Source of the DNA: Flavobacterium sp. HSC-61S13
GTDB taxonomy: Bacteria > Bacteroidota > Bacteroidia > Flavobacteriales > Flavobacteriaceae
Assembly: GCF_024171535.1 (NCBI RefSeq)
Contig: NZ_JALJZV010000004.1
Coordinates: 1-64,000 of the forward strand
DNA: 64,000 nt
Direction: 5' to 3'
The position numbers and the translations under genes were made by a program. Of this stretch, positions 18,773 through 28,744 are shown piece by piece. Every line of letters starts with the position of its first letter. Positions within the stretch are counted from its first letter, which is position 1. The notes under the pieces are model-generated. The model saw nothing but the letters and a program-made list of their open reading frames with translations. It had not been told where the DNA came from and made no database searches.

Positions 18773-19456
18773 TTATTGAGTTTGTGCTAAACACAGTATA
18801 CTGATGGTGCTATTGGGAATTTCCAACAACTTTTTCCCGCAGGACTCTAGGGTGCCACCAGTGGTTAGTATATCGTCTACTATCAAAAAATGTTGTCCAT
18901 GGTGATGAGGCTGCGAGTTGATGCTGAATCGTAATGGGTTGGGTGTAGTGCGTTCAAATAATTTTTTTTGAGTTTGCGAAATGGTAAAAACTTTCTGAGT
19001 AAGCAGTTGTTTGTCAACGGGTATTTTAAAAGCTTCTGAAAGTGCTTGTGCAAAACCATCTACCTGATTATATCCTCTGGTTTTTTGCTTCTTTTTGTGT
19101 AGGGGCACTGGAATAATGCTGTCGACTGTAGCCAGCCAGGAGAGGTTCTGTAATTGAAAAGCATAAATTTGCCCGAGATAATAACTGATCTGTGGTTGGT
19201 TTTTGTATTTTAGGTGATGGAAGAGGCGTTGTACCAAGCCTTCCTTGGTGAAATACAACAGGCAGGAACAGTTTTGGAGGCTCAAGCGACCATAAAATTT
19301 ATCCAATGCATCGTTGTTTCGATACAAGTGTTGCCCGGTAAAAGGAAGTTGATGGAGACAATTTGTGCATAGGATTTTTTGATTGCGCAATAAGGCGCTT
19401 TCGCAACCGAAACAGAGCTGAGGGAAAAACACGTCGATAATATTTTTAATAATCAT
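18773..19456 (-). CDS. ComF-family phosphoribosyltransferase-like protein
   Basis: A 227-residue protein. The N-terminal zinc-finger-like cysteines (CFGCESALL, CTNC) and the PRPP-binding motif LIVDDILTTGGTL define the ComF/GntX family, linked to DNA uptake in some bacteria. Its role outside competence is not established. It stands 66 bases upstream of the lipoprotein gene on the same strand. Confidence 0.87.
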   Translation of the reverse strand: MIIKNIIDVFFPQLCFGCESALLRNQKILCTNCLHQLPFTGQHLYRNNDALDKFYGRLSLQNCSCLLYFTKEGLVQRLFHHLKYKNQPQISYYLGQIYAFQLQNLSWLATVDSIIPVPLHKKKQKTRGYNQVDGFAQALSEAFKIPVDKQLLTQKVFTISQTQKKLFERTTPNPLRFSINSQPHHHGQHFLIVDDILTTGGTLESCGKKLLEIPNSTISILCLAQTQ

Positions 19457-19609
19457 ATCGATACTTTATAAGGGGTAATTCAAATTTATTGAATATCAAT
19501 TTAGTATGTTTATTTTTTAACTATAAAAAAAGTACGGGAACTTTTTAATTAAAATTTTAAATTCGAAAGAACCTTTTACCTTTGAATATTGAATTTAGAA
19601 CTAGAAACA

Positions 19610-19822
19610 ATGGAGAACACATTAGAGAGCGCGCAAAAACATATCATGCAATTGATGGTGACTATAGCGCAAAATGATCATCAGAACGCAAAATTACAGT
19701 TAGATGAAATTCGCGAGATGATTTTGGAGGGCTTGGACCATGCCGCAGCAGATGAAGAATTGGTGAAATGGAGTAAATTCTTGAAGATAGTCGATGAATT
19801 GGAAACCAAACTGACTGTATAA
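19610..19822 (+). CDS. Small hypothetical protein ahead of ychJ
   Basis: A 70-residue acidic, probably all-helical protein beginning MENTLESAQKHIMQL. I prefer the ATG at 19610 to the upstream TTG. Its stop overlaps the start of the YchJ gene (TAATG), which indicates translational coupling. No known domain is recognised. Confidence 0.7.
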   Translation: MENTLESAQKHIMQLMVTIAQNDHQNAKLQLDEIREMILEGLDHAAADEELVKWSKFLKIVDELETKLTV

Positions 19823-20211
19823 TGGACGCTGCGTTAAAAAAACCGTGTTTTTGCGGTACGGATAAAACTTTTGAGCACTGCTGTAAACCGTTTTTGGAGG
19901 GTACATCGCTACCGCAGACGGCAGAAGAATTGATGCGTTCGCGATATACGGCTTATGTGCTGGTCAATGCGGACTATATCATTAAAACGACACATCCCAA
20001 AACGCGATATCTGCATAAAAAAAGCGACATATTAGCATGGGCGAACGACAGTGAATGGTTGCGTTTAGAGGTGATTGCTGCTCAGGATAATCAAGTGGTT
20101 TTTAAAGCGTATTATCGCGATAAAAATCAGCAGATCGTCACGCACTTAGAAAATTCTTTATTCGAAAGGGTTGGTGGGACTTGGTATTATCTAACCGCTG
20201 TTTTTGATTGA
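19822..20211 (+). CDS. YchJ-family SEC-C protein
   Basis: A 129-residue protein. The N-terminal SEC-C motif, PCFCGTDKTFEHCCKPFL, binds zinc. The rest (ELMRSRYTAYVLVNADYI and onwards) is the NTF2-like domain of the UPF0225/YchJ family. The function is uncharacterised. It is coupled to the small gene upstream. Confidence 0.87.
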   Translation: MDAALKKPCFCGTDKTFEHCCKPFLEGTSLPQTAEELMRSRYTAYVLVNADYIIKTTHPKTRYLHKKSDILAWANDSEWLRLEVIAAQDNQVVFKAYYRDKNQQIVTHLENSLFERVGGTWYYLTAVFD

Positions 20212-20346
20212 TACTTCTGATTGGAGGGGCTTTATTTAAGACATCTTAACTAAATATCTTATTTGATCTGCCTCAAATAAACGGGATTTTTTTATTAGAT
20301 ACTAGTAAAATGCTTTAACTTGTTGACTCATTAAAAAACTAAATAT

Positions 20347-21747
20347 ATGATGGAATCTATTCGTATAGAAAGTGATCTTTTGGGAGAATTGGAAGTTCCT
20401 ACAACAGCCTATTACGGGGTACAAACACAGAGAGCGATAGCTAACTTTAAAATATCCAATCAAAAATTATCGGATTATCCGGAATTCGTCAAAGCTTTGG
20501 CTAAGGTTAAATGGGCTGCTGCTAAGACAAATTATGAGTTAAATATCTTGCCTGAAAACATTTATGATGCTGTACATAAGGCCTGTTTGGAGATTATCGA
20601 CGGACAATGGTTAGACCAGTTTCCGATTGATATGATTCAAGGTGGTGCGGGTACATCAGTAAATATGAATGCCAATGAGGTGATAGCCAATCGCGCATTG
20701 GAATTCTTGGGACATACTAAGGGGGAATACCTGTATTGTTCGCCTAACGATCATATCAATTTATCACAATCAACCAATGATGCCTATCCTACATCCTTAA
20801 AAATAGCGCTCTTCACCATGAATAAAAGCTTGGCTGTTGAGCTGTATAATTTAGCGATGGCTTTTCGTGCTAAGGGGATGGAATTTGCTAAGGTTATAAA
20901 AATGGGTCGTACTCAATTGCAGGATGCTGTTCCGATGACTTTAGGACAGGAATTTGAAGTCTTTGCTTTTACCTTGGAAAAGGAGTTGAAATCACTAGAT
21001 GCGGCGGCTCAAAGTTTTTTAGAGATCAATATGGGGGCCACGGCTATTGGAACAGGGCTAAATGCCTTGCCGGGTTATGCGCATTTGTGTGCAACTAATT
21101 TGGGTACTATCGTCAATGAGGCGGTTATTTCTGCGCCGAATCTCATTGAAGCGACTTCTGATACGAGTGGTTTGGTTGCTTATTCGTCTGTATTAAAAAA
21201 GATTGCGATTAAATTATCGAAGATATGCAATGACTTGAGATTGTTGTCTTCTGGACCGCGTGCTGGTTTAAATGAAATTAATCTACCGCCTATGCAACCC
21301 GGGTCTTCGATTATGCCGGGTAAAGTGAATCCCGTGATACCCGAAGTGGTTAATCAGGTTTGCTTTAAAGTAATCGGTAACGATCTAACGGTGACCATGG
21401 CGGCAGAAGCGGCGCAGTTGCAGCTCAATGTAATGGAACCGGTGTTAGCTCAATCATTGATGGAGTCGATGACTTTTCTCGAGCATGCGATGAATACCTT
21501 ACAAGAAAAATGTATTGTTGGAATCACGGCCAATGAACAACATACCAAAGATACCGTTCAACACAGTATTGGTATAGTAACTGCTTTAAATCCGTATATC
21601 GGTTATAAGGCGAGTACATCGATAGCAAAAGAAGCTTTGCAAACGGGAAAAGGAGTTTATCAGCTCGTTTTAGAACGTCAATTGTTAACCAAAGAAAAAT
21701 TGGATGAAATTTTAAATCCAGAAACGATGTTAAAACCGCATGAATAA
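20347..21747 (+). CDS. aspA: Aspartate ammonia-lyase
   Basis: A 466-residue member of the fumarase/aspartase superfamily that deaminates aspartate to fumarate. The signature GSSIMPGKVNPVIPE, with the flexible catalytic loop, and QGGAGTSVNMNANEV are present. The length is that of AspA. Class II fumarase is the main alternative, but a class I fumarase is encoded at 55.2 kb and the TNDAYPTSLKIA segment fits aspartase. Start ATG codons at 20347 and 20350 are both possible. Confidence 0.9.
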   Translation: MMESIRIESDLLGELEVPTTAYYGVQTQRAIANFKISNQKLSDYPEFVKALAKVKWAAAKTNYELNILPENIYDAVHKACLEIIDGQWLDQFPIDMIQGGAGTSVNMNANEVIANRALEFLGHTKGEYLYCSPNDHINLSQSTNDAYPTSLKIALFTMNKSLAVELYNLAMAFRAKGMEFAKVIKMGRTQLQDAVPMTLGQEFEVFAFTLEKELKSLDAAAQSFLEINMGATAIGTGLNALPGYAHLCATNLGTIVNEAVISAPNLIEATSDTSGLVAYSSVLKKIAIKLSKICNDLRLLSSGPRAGLNEINLPPMQPGSSIMPGKVNPVIPEVVNQVCFKVIGNDLTVTMAAEAAQLQLNVMEPVLAQSLMESMTFLEHAMNTLQEKCIVGITANEQHTKDTVQHSIGIVTALNPYIGYKASTSIAKEALQTGKGVYQLVLERQLLTKEKLDEILNPETMLKPHE

Positions 21748-21785
21748 TCTAGTTTATTAAGGTTGAGGATCATTAAAAAATAAAT

Positions 21786-22424
21786 ATGTTAAAAGCAGTT
21801 GTTATTGGTGCCACAGGCGCTACAGGAAGTGAACTCGTCAAGCAATTGTTACAAAGCGATTCCTTTGAAAAAGTCACGGTTTTTGTTCGTAGAGATTATT
21901 CGTTAATTCACCCGAAGTTGGAAGTACATCGGGTTGATTTTGACCAACAAGAGCTGTGGACCGATTTGGTGGTTGGTGATATAGCTTTTTCAGCTATGGG
22001 GACTACTTTAAAAGCGGCAGGTGGAAAAGAGCAACAATGGAAAATAGATCATGATTATCAGTTGAACTTTGCCAAAGCTGCCAAGAATCAGGGTGTACCT
22101 AGTTTTGTATTGGTATCAGCGATTGGAGCAAATGCGAATTCGAGTATTTTTTATTCGAGAATGAAAGGTGCCTTGGAGCAGGCTGTTTTGCATTTGAACT
22201 TTAAAAAGTTATTGATTTTTCAACCGGGGTTATTGATACGGCCACATACTGATCGAACAGCAGAGAAAACTTTTGAAGGGATCATACGGTTTTTTAATAG
22301 TATAGGATTGGCTCGAAAATACCGCCCTATAGCCGTGTCGGATTTGGCTAAGAAGATGATTGAAAAGAGTTTGAGTTCCGATGATGCTGTACAGGTCATT
22401 ACAACGAAAGAGCTATTCTCTTAA
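21786..22424 (+). CDS. NAD(P)-binding Rossmann protein (HTATIP2-like)
   Basis: A 212-residue atypical short-chain dehydrogenase with the N-terminal motif GATGATGSELVKQLL. VLVSAIGANANSSIFYSRMKG supplies the conserved Ser and YxxxK-like element. It resembles the oxidoreductase HTATIP2/YbjT group. The substrate is unknown. It follows aspA by 38 bases and precedes a strong terminator, so the two are probably co-transcribed. Confidence 0.8.
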   Translation: MLKAVVIGATGATGSELVKQLLQSDSFEKVTVFVRRDYSLIHPKLEVHRVDFDQQELWTDLVVGDIAFSAMGTTLKAAGGKEQQWKIDHDYQLNFAKAAKNQGVPSFVLVSAIGANANSSIFYSRMKGALEQAVLHLNFKKLLIFQPGLLIRPHTDRTAEKTFEGIIRFFNSIGLARKYRPIAVSDLAKKMIEKSLSSDDAVQVITTKELFS

Positions 22425-22430
22425 TAATAA

Positions 22431-22466
22431 AAAGGACGTTTCTCGGCTAGGGAAACGTCCTTTTAA
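22431..22466. terminator. Bidirectional terminator
   Basis: A stem of aaaaggacgtttc against gaaacgtcctttt, with A and T flanks, lies between the convergent genes ending at 22424 and 22491. Confidence 0.85.
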
Positions 22467-22490
22467 GTTTAAAACAGGGTGTTGTTTTAA

Positions 22491-23066
22491 TTATGCTTTT
22501 TTGGCAAACTCTAAATTCACATTAATAGTAACATCTTTAGCAATAGCTTGTCCTGAAGGATCGTAAGCTACGTCGAAATCAAAACGATTAATTGTAGTAG
22601 TAGCTTGGAATCCCATTTTTTGATTTCCTTGGCCATCATCTTTTAATAGACCTCCATAAACCAAGTCAAATTTTACGGGTTTAGCAATACCGCGGATCGT
22701 TAAAATTCCATCTAATACATACTTTGTATCCGAAACCTTTTTTATCGATTTTGTAGTAAAGCTAATCGTTGGGAATTTGTCTGTGTTAAAGAAATCATTC
22801 GTTCTCAAATGATCGTCACGCATACTAACGCCAGTATTGATGCTTTTCGCTTGAATGGTGAAATCAAACTTACCATCGGTTAAATCGGCCTTGTTGCTAG
22901 TAAATGTACCTTCATATTGATCGAACTTACCTTCGACAAAGGAGATGCCTAAATGTTTAACTGAAAAAGTTAAAAAAGAGTGCATTTGATCAACCTTCCA
23001 AGTTGTTTGTGCGAACATACTCGCAGATGCGAATACCGCAACAAATAAATAAATAAATTTTCTCAT
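22491..23066 (-). CDS. YceI-family periplasmic lipid-binding protein
   Basis: A 191-residue exported protein with a signal peptide ending MFAQ. The mature part begins TTWKVDQMHSFLTFSVKHLG, the start of the YceI beta-barrel, and keeps the SFTTKSI and LTIRGIAKPV segments. Family members bind polyisoprenoids. No metabolic partner is encoded next to it. Confidence 0.9.
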   Translation of the reverse strand: MRKFIYLFVAVFASASMFAQTTWKVDQMHSFLTFSVKHLGISFVEGKFDQYEGTFTSNKADLTDGKFDFTIQAKSINTGVSMRDDHLRTNDFFNTDKFPTISFTTKSIKKVSDTKYVLDGILTIRGIAKPVKFDLVYGGLLKDDGQGNQKMGFQATTTINRFDFDVAYDPSGQAIAKDVTINVNLEFAKKA

Positions 23067-23135
23067 GGCTTTTTGTTTTTGTTAAGTACAAATTTAAGGA
23101 GCTATCGCCTCAACTAACTTAATCTAGGTTAATAA

Positions 23136-23195
23136 ATTCGTGATTCGTGATTCGTGATTCGTGATTCGTGATTCGTGATTCGTGATTCGTGATTC
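23136..23195. repeat. 7-bp tandem repeat (attcgtg)n
   Basis: About eight and a half perfect copies of attcgtg in the 336-base gap upstream of the YceI gene. Farther on, gctgattactgattactgatcac (23339-23361, given here in part) repeats words seen at 0.46-0.5 kb. No gene is seen in the gap. Confidence 0.93.
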
Positions 23196-23360
23196 TTTGT
23201 AAATTTTAGTAATTAAAGTTACTAATTTTTTTTAATATGAGGGCGTTTTTAACTGATAATTAGTCTAGTAGCTGGTTTTTTCCATTCTTTCTCAGTGCTA
23301 TATGCAAATTTATAACACCCACTGCTGATCACTATTTTGCTGATTACTGATTACTGATCA

Positions 23361-23396
23361 CAAAAAAAAGAGCCACATGTTAATGTGGCTCTTTTT
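23361..23396. terminator. Terminator of glyS
   Basis: A hairpin of aaagagccacat against atgtggctcttt with poly-A/poly-T flanks lies just beyond the glyS stop codon. On the minus strand the T run follows the stem. Confidence 0.85.
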
Positions 23397-23402
23397 ATAT
23401 AA

Positions 23403-24944
23403 TTACATTCTACGTAACCAGTTTCTGATGGAAACTTCGTCGTTGATAATGTTTTTAAGGTTTGTGATACTTACACGATCCTGTTTCATGCTGTCGCGGT
23501 GACGGATAGTGACTGTTTTGTCTTCCAGGGTCTGATGGTCAACCGTAATACAGAAAGGAGTTCCCAAAGCATCTTGACGACGATATCTACGCCCTACAGC
23601 GTCTTTTTCATCGTAAGTGACATTGAAGTCCCATTTCAATTCCTCAATGATTTCATGCGCCAATTCTGGCAAGCCGTCTCTTTTGATTAAAGGAAGTACT
23701 GCTGCTTTAGTTGGAGCCAATACAGAAGGTAGTCTTAAAACGGTTCTTGTTGTGCCGTCTTCTAGAGTTTCTTCTTGTAAAGATTTTGAGAAAATAGCCA
23801 AGAACATACGATCTAAACCTACAGAAGTTTCTACTACATAAGGTACATAACTGGTGTTGGTTTCGTTGTCGAAGAACTGTAGTTTTTTTCCTGAATGTTG
23901 TTCGTGTGCTTTTAAGTCGAAATCGGTTCTAGAGTGAATTCCTTCCAATTCTTTAAATCCGAATGGGAAATTAAATTCGATATCCGTTGCGGCATTGGCA
24001 TAGTGAGCCAATTTTTCATGATCGTGAAAGCGGTAATTTTCCGCTCCCATTCCCAAAGACAAATGCCATTTTTGACGGGTTTCTTTCCAGTATTCATACC
24101 ATTTCATTTCCTCGCCTGGTTTTACAAAATATTGCATCTCCATTTGTTCAAATTCACGCATACGGAAGATGAATTGACGGGCAACGATTTCATTTCTAAA
24201 AGCTTTACCGGTTTGTGCAATTCCAAAGGGAATCTTCATTCTTCCGGTTTTTTGTACGTTTAAGAAATTGACAAAAATTCCTTGTGCCGTTTCTGGACGT
24301 AAATACAAATCCATAGCGGTATCTGCTGACGCGCCTAGTTTGGTGCCAAACATCAAGTTGAATTGACGTACTTCGGTCCAGTTTCTAGAACCCGTTTCTG
24401 GATCTGCGATTTCCAATTCCTCGATCAAGGCTTTTACATCAGCCAAGTCTCCGGTATCTAATCCGTGAGCCATGCGCTCTAGAATCGCTTTTTTTCTTGA
24501 AAGGTATTCTACAACACGTGGGTTGGTAGTTATAAATTCTTCTTCATTAAAAGATTCGCCAAAGCGTTTGCTCGCTTTTTCAATTTCTTTTTGTGCTTTT
24601 TGATAGATCTTTTCACAGTAGTCTTCGATCAATACATCTGCACGATATCTCTTCTTAGAATCTTTATTGTCGATTAAGGGGTCGTTAAAAGCATCAACGT
24701 GACCCGATGCTTTCCATATAGTTGGGTGCATAAATATTGAAGAATCAATACCTACAATATTTTCATGCATTTGAACCATGGATTTCCACCAATATTCACG
24801 AATGTTTTTTTTGAGTTCGACTCCGTTTTGAGCATAGTCATAGACTGCGCTTAAACCGTCATAAATTTCGCTGGACGGAAATATAAATCCGTATTCCTTT
24901 GCGTGCGAAATAACATTTTTAAAAATATCATCTTGTTTTGCCAT
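23403..24944 (-). CDS. glyS: Glycyl-tRNA synthetase
   Basis: A 513-residue class II synthetase of the single-chain homodimeric type. Class II motif 2 is seen in GKAFRNEIVARQFIFRMREF and motif 3 near VVETSVGLDRMF. The C-terminal anticodon-binding domain follows (from about VLAPTKAAVLPL). It charges tRNA-Gly. A -7-like element TATTTTTG lies only four bases upstream of the ATG (24949-24956), so the message may be nearly leaderless. Confidence 0.95.
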   Translation of the reverse strand: MAKQDDIFKNVISHAKEYGFIFPSSEIYDGLSAVYDYAQNGVELKKNIREYWWKSMVQMHENIVGIDSSIFMHPTIWKASGHVDAFNDPLIDNKDSKKRYRADVLIEDYCEKIYQKAQKEIEKASKRFGESFNEEEFITTNPRVVEYLSRKKAILERMAHGLDTGDLADVKALIEELEIADPETGSRNWTEVRQFNLMFGTKLGASADTAMDLYLRPETAQGIFVNFLNVQKTGRMKIPFGIAQTGKAFRNEIVARQFIFRMREFEQMEMQYFVKPGEEMKWYEYWKETRQKWHLSLGMGAENYRFHDHEKLAHYANAATDIEFNFPFGFKELEGIHSRTDFDLKAHEQHSGKKLQFFDNETNTSYVPYVVETSVGLDRMFLAIFSKSLQEETLEDGTTRTVLRLPSVLAPTKAAVLPLIKRDGLPELAHEIIEELKWDFNVTYDEKDAVGRRYRRQDALGTPFCITVDHQTLEDKTVTIRHRDSMKQDRVSITNLKNIINDEVSIRNWLRRM

Positions 24945-25045
24945 AATGCAAAAATAGCAAAAGACTTGAGATTATGAATAGGATCGGTCGATTTTTAATA
25001 CATGCAGGTATAGGAACTGTTTGTAGTGCGATAAAAAAAGTCGAA

Positions 25046-25768
25046 TTAATCCCTTTTGTGCTCTTTCAACAATTTTAAAGTGTGTTCCAAATGTCCTTGA
25101 CCCTTCCAGTTATCGTGGCCGGGGATGATGAATTTGGCATTTTCAAAACGTTTTTGTATATTTATAATAGTGGTAGGCCAGGCTTGTAAATTGGCTTCGG
25201 CTATATAACCAAGGTCTGTGGCGGCAATGCTCTTTACCAAACATCCACCATCTAAAACGCTTTGTTGTGGGAACCAAACAACGATGTTGTCAAAGGTATG
25301 TCCTTCACCGACAAATAACAGCTCAAAAACATCTTTACCTACTGTAAAAACTGCTTCGTCATCAAAGGTGTGCATAGCTGTTGCTAAACCTTCGTCAGCA
25401 AGTTTCTGATTGGTCTTTTGTGAGGCATAGGTTGCTATGCCCAAACGGTTGAAAAACTCAAAACCTCCTGCTCGATCTTCGTGCCAATGCGTTGCAAATA
25501 CCTTGACAACGGCTAATTGATGTTTTTGTTGAATAGAATCGAGTAGCGGTTGATTGAGTTGTTTGTCCCATGGAGTATCAAAGAGAACAACGCCATCTTG
25601 GGTAAGTAAGTATAGTGCATTGCACGAATATAGAGTACCGTTAAAAGTTTGATAGGTGGTATAGGTATATAGGTTTTCGGTTATTTTTTCAATTTGCAAT
25701 GATCGGTTTTGTGCCTTCAAATTGCAAGTGAATATTAATAAAACGAGAAGTAATGATTTTTGTAGCAT
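25046..25768 (-). CDS. Subclass B1 metallo-beta-lactamase
   Basis: A 240-residue periplasmic zinc enzyme that opens beta-lactam rings, including carbapenems in characterised relatives. A signal peptide of about 19 residues precedes the mature enzyme. All zinc ligands are present: His94, His96 and Asp98 in THWHEDRAGG, His157 in GEGHTFDN, Cys176 in DGGCLVKS and His218 in IIPGHDN. Cysteine at that position and the lengths define subclass B1. Related chromosomal enzymes are BlaB, IND, TUS and MUS of Flavobacteriaceae. There is no mobile element nearby, so it is probably intrinsic. The allele cannot be named here. Confidence 0.9.
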   Translation of the reverse strand: MLQKSLLLVLLIFTCNLKAQNRSLQIEKITENLYTYTTYQTFNGTLYSCNALYLLTQDGVVLFDTPWDKQLNQPLLDSIQQKHQLAVVKVFATHWHEDRAGGFEFFNRLGIATYASQKTNQKLADEGLATAMHTFDDEAVFTVGKDVFELLFVGEGHTFDNIVVWFPQQSVLDGGCLVKSIAATDLGYIAEANLQAWPTTIINIQKRFENAKFIIPGHDNWKGQGHLEHTLKLLKEHKRD

Positions 25769-25844
25769 GATAATAATTTTAGATGACTGGGAAAGTTGTC
25801 AAAAATACGAATTCGTTTTTAGGAGATGTCGAAATTATGGAAAT

Positions 25845-25881
25845 AAAAAAAAGCATTTAATACGAAATTAAATGCTTTTTT
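25845..25881 (-). terminator. Terminator of the DUF4190-type gene
   Basis: A stem of aaaaagcatttaa against ttaaatgcttttt with A/T runs on both sides, located after the stop codon at 25899 in the minus direction. Confidence 0.75.
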
Positions 25882-25898
25882 ATGTTGTGGGTATGCGA

Positions 25899-26321
25899 TT
25901 AATCTTGGGCAAAAATAGTATCCTGATCTGCGCCGTATTGATCCAAAGTATCCTGATCTAAGGGATATTCATTTATGGTATCTTGAGAATTGATCTGAAT
26001 TTCTTTACTGATAGCATTGAAGTCAAAGGCAGAATTAGCAATTGCTGTAGCAAAGATTAAAGTCCAGATCACAACGAATAGGGTGGCTAAAATACCTAAA
26101 ATCAATCCGGTCAGTGGTAAACCTAAAGAAGCATTTTGCTTTTTAGCTTGCGAATATCCAATAATTCCGAATATGATGGCTAATATCCCAAAAATGATTG
26201 CGAACAAGCCGAAACAAGGGATAAAAGCGGTTAAAACCCCTAATATTCCTAAAACTAGGGCTGCAATTCCCATTCCTTGACCTGCATTGCTTTTCTGTAC
26301 TTGACTGTTTTCGTATTCCAT
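25899..26321 (-). CDS. Small membrane protein, DUF4190-like
   Basis: A 140-residue protein with two or three Gly/Ile-rich transmembrane helices (GIAALVLGILGVLTAF onwards and LPLTGLILGILATLFVV). The repeated GIAALVLGILG pattern is typical of DUF4190. The acidic C-terminal tail contains repeats of a DQDT-like motif. The function is unknown. Confidence 0.72.
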   Translation of the reverse strand: MEYENSQVQKSNAGQGMGIAALVLGILGVLTAFIPCFGLFAIIFGILAIIFGIIGYSQAKKQNASLGLPLTGLILGILATLFVVIWTLIFATAIANSAFDFNAISKEIQINSQDTINEYPLDQDTLDQYGADQDTIFAQD

Positions 26322-26428
26322 ACTGGTGAAATTATATTGTTTTATAACTAATTTTTGTTAAAATTAATTACAAATATAAGTTTAAAAAAATAAACAAGCA
26401 CAAATTTATTGCTTTTAAGAAGGAAAGT

Positions 26429-27004
26429 TTAGTTTTTTAAAATAAATATGAATTTCCAGTCTTGTTCGTCTCCATCTCCTGCGCTGGGTTGGTAGAGAAA
26501 TACTTTGATTTTTTGGCTGGGATTTGATTGTAAGTAAGAACGAGCAAGTAGGAGAGATTGAACACTTGCCCATGCACGACTGTGTTCTATTGGTTCGAAA
26601 TTGGGATTGATAGTAATCGATTCGAAGCCTTCTTTAGGAGTGATAAAATCGGCGGTTAAGGTTCGTTCAAAATCTTCAGCAGCCAAACGCGGAGAAGGAA
26701 AGGTAATCTCCCCTTTACCCATCCAAATTATATCGCCGTCAAACAGCAATTGATCAATTTCTTGATAGAATAGTTTTATATTTCCAAAATCAGAAGGTTC
26801 TTTATAAACGCTTTTTATTTTAAAAGTTTCACTCGGTTTGGACAAAGTGATTTCTATACCCCCTTCAAAATTATGGGTTGTATAATCAACAAATAATAAC
26901 ATCACCTTTTTTGGAGTATCAGGCGGTGTAGTATCGGAGTCAGTCGAATTGCAGCTTGATGCTATTATAATGCATAGAATTGCTGAAAGTATATGTGTCT
27001 TCAT
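26429..27004 (-). CDS. Hypothetical lipoprotein
   Basis: A 191-residue predicted lipoprotein. With the ATG at 27004 the signal peptide ends IIASSC, followed by a Ser/Thr/Pro linker (NSTDSDTTPPDTP). The mature domain is unrecognised. No partner genes are evident. Confidence 0.65.
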   Translation of the reverse strand: MKTHILSAILCIIIASSCNSTDSDTTPPDTPKKVMLLFVDYTTHNFEGGIEITLSKPSETFKIKSVYKEPSDFGNIKLFYQEIDQLLFDGDIIWMGKGEITFPSPRLAAEDFERTLTADFITPKEGFESITINPNFEPIEHSRAWASVQSLLLARSYLQSNPSQKIKVFLYQPSAGDGDEQDWKFIFILKN

Positions 27005-27134
27005 AGTATGGTGTTTGTAAATATAGTTAATACTTGTTTTTTTGTGATATATATTAGTAATAATCAAATCTAAATAAAAAACGGATGTAAATTAATTTTA
27101 TTTCAAATTTTAACACTGGATATCAAGGTGTTAT

Positions 27135-27173
27135 ATAAAAAAATGTCCCTCCTTAAAAATAGGGAGGGACATT
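27135..27173 (-). terminator. Terminator of the acyl-CoA carboxylase operon
   Basis: A perfect stem of aatgtccctcc against ggagggacatt. On the minus strand it is followed by a run of T residues. Confidence 0.85.
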
Positions 27174-27196
27174 GAAGTTGTAAAGAGATATGGAGA

Positions 27197-28738
27197 TTAT
27201 AGCGGAATATTTCCGTGTTTTCTCTTAGGAGTATCTATTACTTTGTTTTCCAACATTGCAAAAGCTTTTATCAATTTTCTACGTGTTTCGTGTGGTAAGA
27301 TGACTTCATCGATAAAGCCGCGTTGTGCTGCACGATAAGGTGTTGCGAATTTCTCGGCATACTCGGCTTCTTTTTCAGCTAATTTGGCTATCGGATCTGC
27401 AGCTTCTGAGATTTCTTTCTTAAAGATGATCTCACTGGCTCCCTTGGCTCCCATAACAGCAATTTCTGCATTAGGCCATGCGAAGTTTAAATCTGCTCCA
27501 ATGTGTTTGGAGTTCATCACGTCATACGCTCCTCCGTAAGCTTTACGGGTGATTACCGTAACTCTCGGAACAGTAGCTTCACTTAATGCATAAAGTAGTT
27601 TTGCGCCGTGTACGATAATTCCGTTCCATTCTTGATCGGTTCCCGGTAGGAAACCCGGTACATCAACCAAAACCAATAAAGGAATGTTGAAGGCATCACA
27701 AAAACGCGTAAAACGCGCGGCTTTGATTGAGCTGTTAACATCCAAACATCCCGCTAAAAACATAGGATTGTTGGCGATGATACCAATACTACGGCCTCCC
27801 AATCTAGCAAAACCAACTACGATGTTTTCTGCGTAATCCTTGTGAATTTCAAAGAAAGAATCTTCATCGATAATTCCGTTGATGACCTCCTTCATATCGT
27901 AAGGTTTATTAGCGCTTTCTGGAACGATAGCATCTAATTGCTGACGGTATTCTTCGTTTAATTGTACCGGTAACAGGGCTGCTGTCTCGGTGTTGTTTTG
28001 AGGTAAATAACTCAACAATTTCTTGATGTCTTCCAAACATACTACATCGTTTTCTGAAGTGGTATGTGCTACTCCTGACTTGGTAGAATGCGTGCTTGCT
28101 CCACCGAGTTCTTCTGAAGTAACGGTTTCATTGGTCACGGTTTTTACAACACTAGGACCAGTCACAAACATATAACTAGATCCTTCGACCATCATGGTGA
28201 AATCAGTCATCGCAGGAGAGTAAACAGCACCACCGGCACAAGGGCCCATAATGGCAGATATCTGTGGGATCACCCCGGAAGCTTGTACGTTTCTAAAGAA
28301 AATATCTGCATATCCACCCAAAGAGCGAACGCCTTCTTGTATACGAGCACCTCCAGAATCGTTTAGTCCGATCATCGGAGCTCCCATTTTTAGAGCCATA
28401 TCCATGATCTTACATATTTTTTCGGCATGAGTCTCTGATAGAGCTCCTCCAAATACAGTAAAATCCTGAGCAAAGATATAAACCAAACGACCGCTTATCG
28501 TACCGTATCCAGTAACCACTCCGTCGCCATAATAGATTTCTTTTTCCATGCCGAAATCGGTAGTTCGGTGCGTCACCAACATACCAACTTCTTCAAAGGA
28601 TCCTTCGTCTAATAAATACGCAATACGTTCTCTAGCGGTTAATTTTCCTTTGCTGTGTTGTGTTTCAATTCTTTTTTCGCCTCCTCCCAAATGGGCTTGT
28701 GCGATTTTATCTTGTAATTGATTTATTTTCGAATTCAT
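27197..28738 (-). CDS. Acyl-CoA carboxylase, carboxyltransferase subunit
   Basis: A 513-residue carboxyltransferase of the PccB/MmdA type. It transfers the carboxyl group from biotin to an acyl-CoA, most likely propionyl-Co[10 protein letters not shown] and the two crotonase-like halves are present, and the C-terminus ends in the KHGNIPL motif common in this family. It is the last gene of a three-gene operon with the biotin carboxylase (6 bases upstream) and the biotin carrier. Acetyl-CoA or methylmalonyl-CoA as substrate cannot be excluded. Confidence 0.88.
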   Translation of the reverse strand: MNSKINQLQDKIAQAHLGGGEKRIETQHSKGKLTARERIAYLLDEGSFEEVGMLVTHRTTDFGMEKEIYYGDGVVTGYGTISGRLVYIFAQDFTVFGGALSETHAEKICKIMDMALKMGAPMIGLNDSGGARIQEGVRSLGGYADIFFRNVQASGVIPQISAIMGPCAGGAVYSPAMTDFTMMVEGSSYMFVTGPSVVKTVTNETVTSEELGGASTHSTKSGVAHTTSENDVVCLEDIKKLLSYLPQNNTETAALLPVQLNEEYRQQLDAIVPESANKPYDMKEVINGIIDEDSFFEIHKDYAENIVVGFARLGGRSIGIIANNPMFLAGCLDVNSSIKAARFTRFCDAFNIPLLVLVDVPGFLPGTDQEWNGIIVHGAKLLYALSEATVPRVTVITRKAYGGAYDVMNSKHIGADLNFAWPNAEIAVMGAKGASEIIFKKEISEAADPIAKLAEKEAEYAEKFATPYRAAQRGFIDEVILPHETRRKLIKAFAMLENKVIDTPKRKHGNIPL

Positions 28739-28744
28739 GATAGA

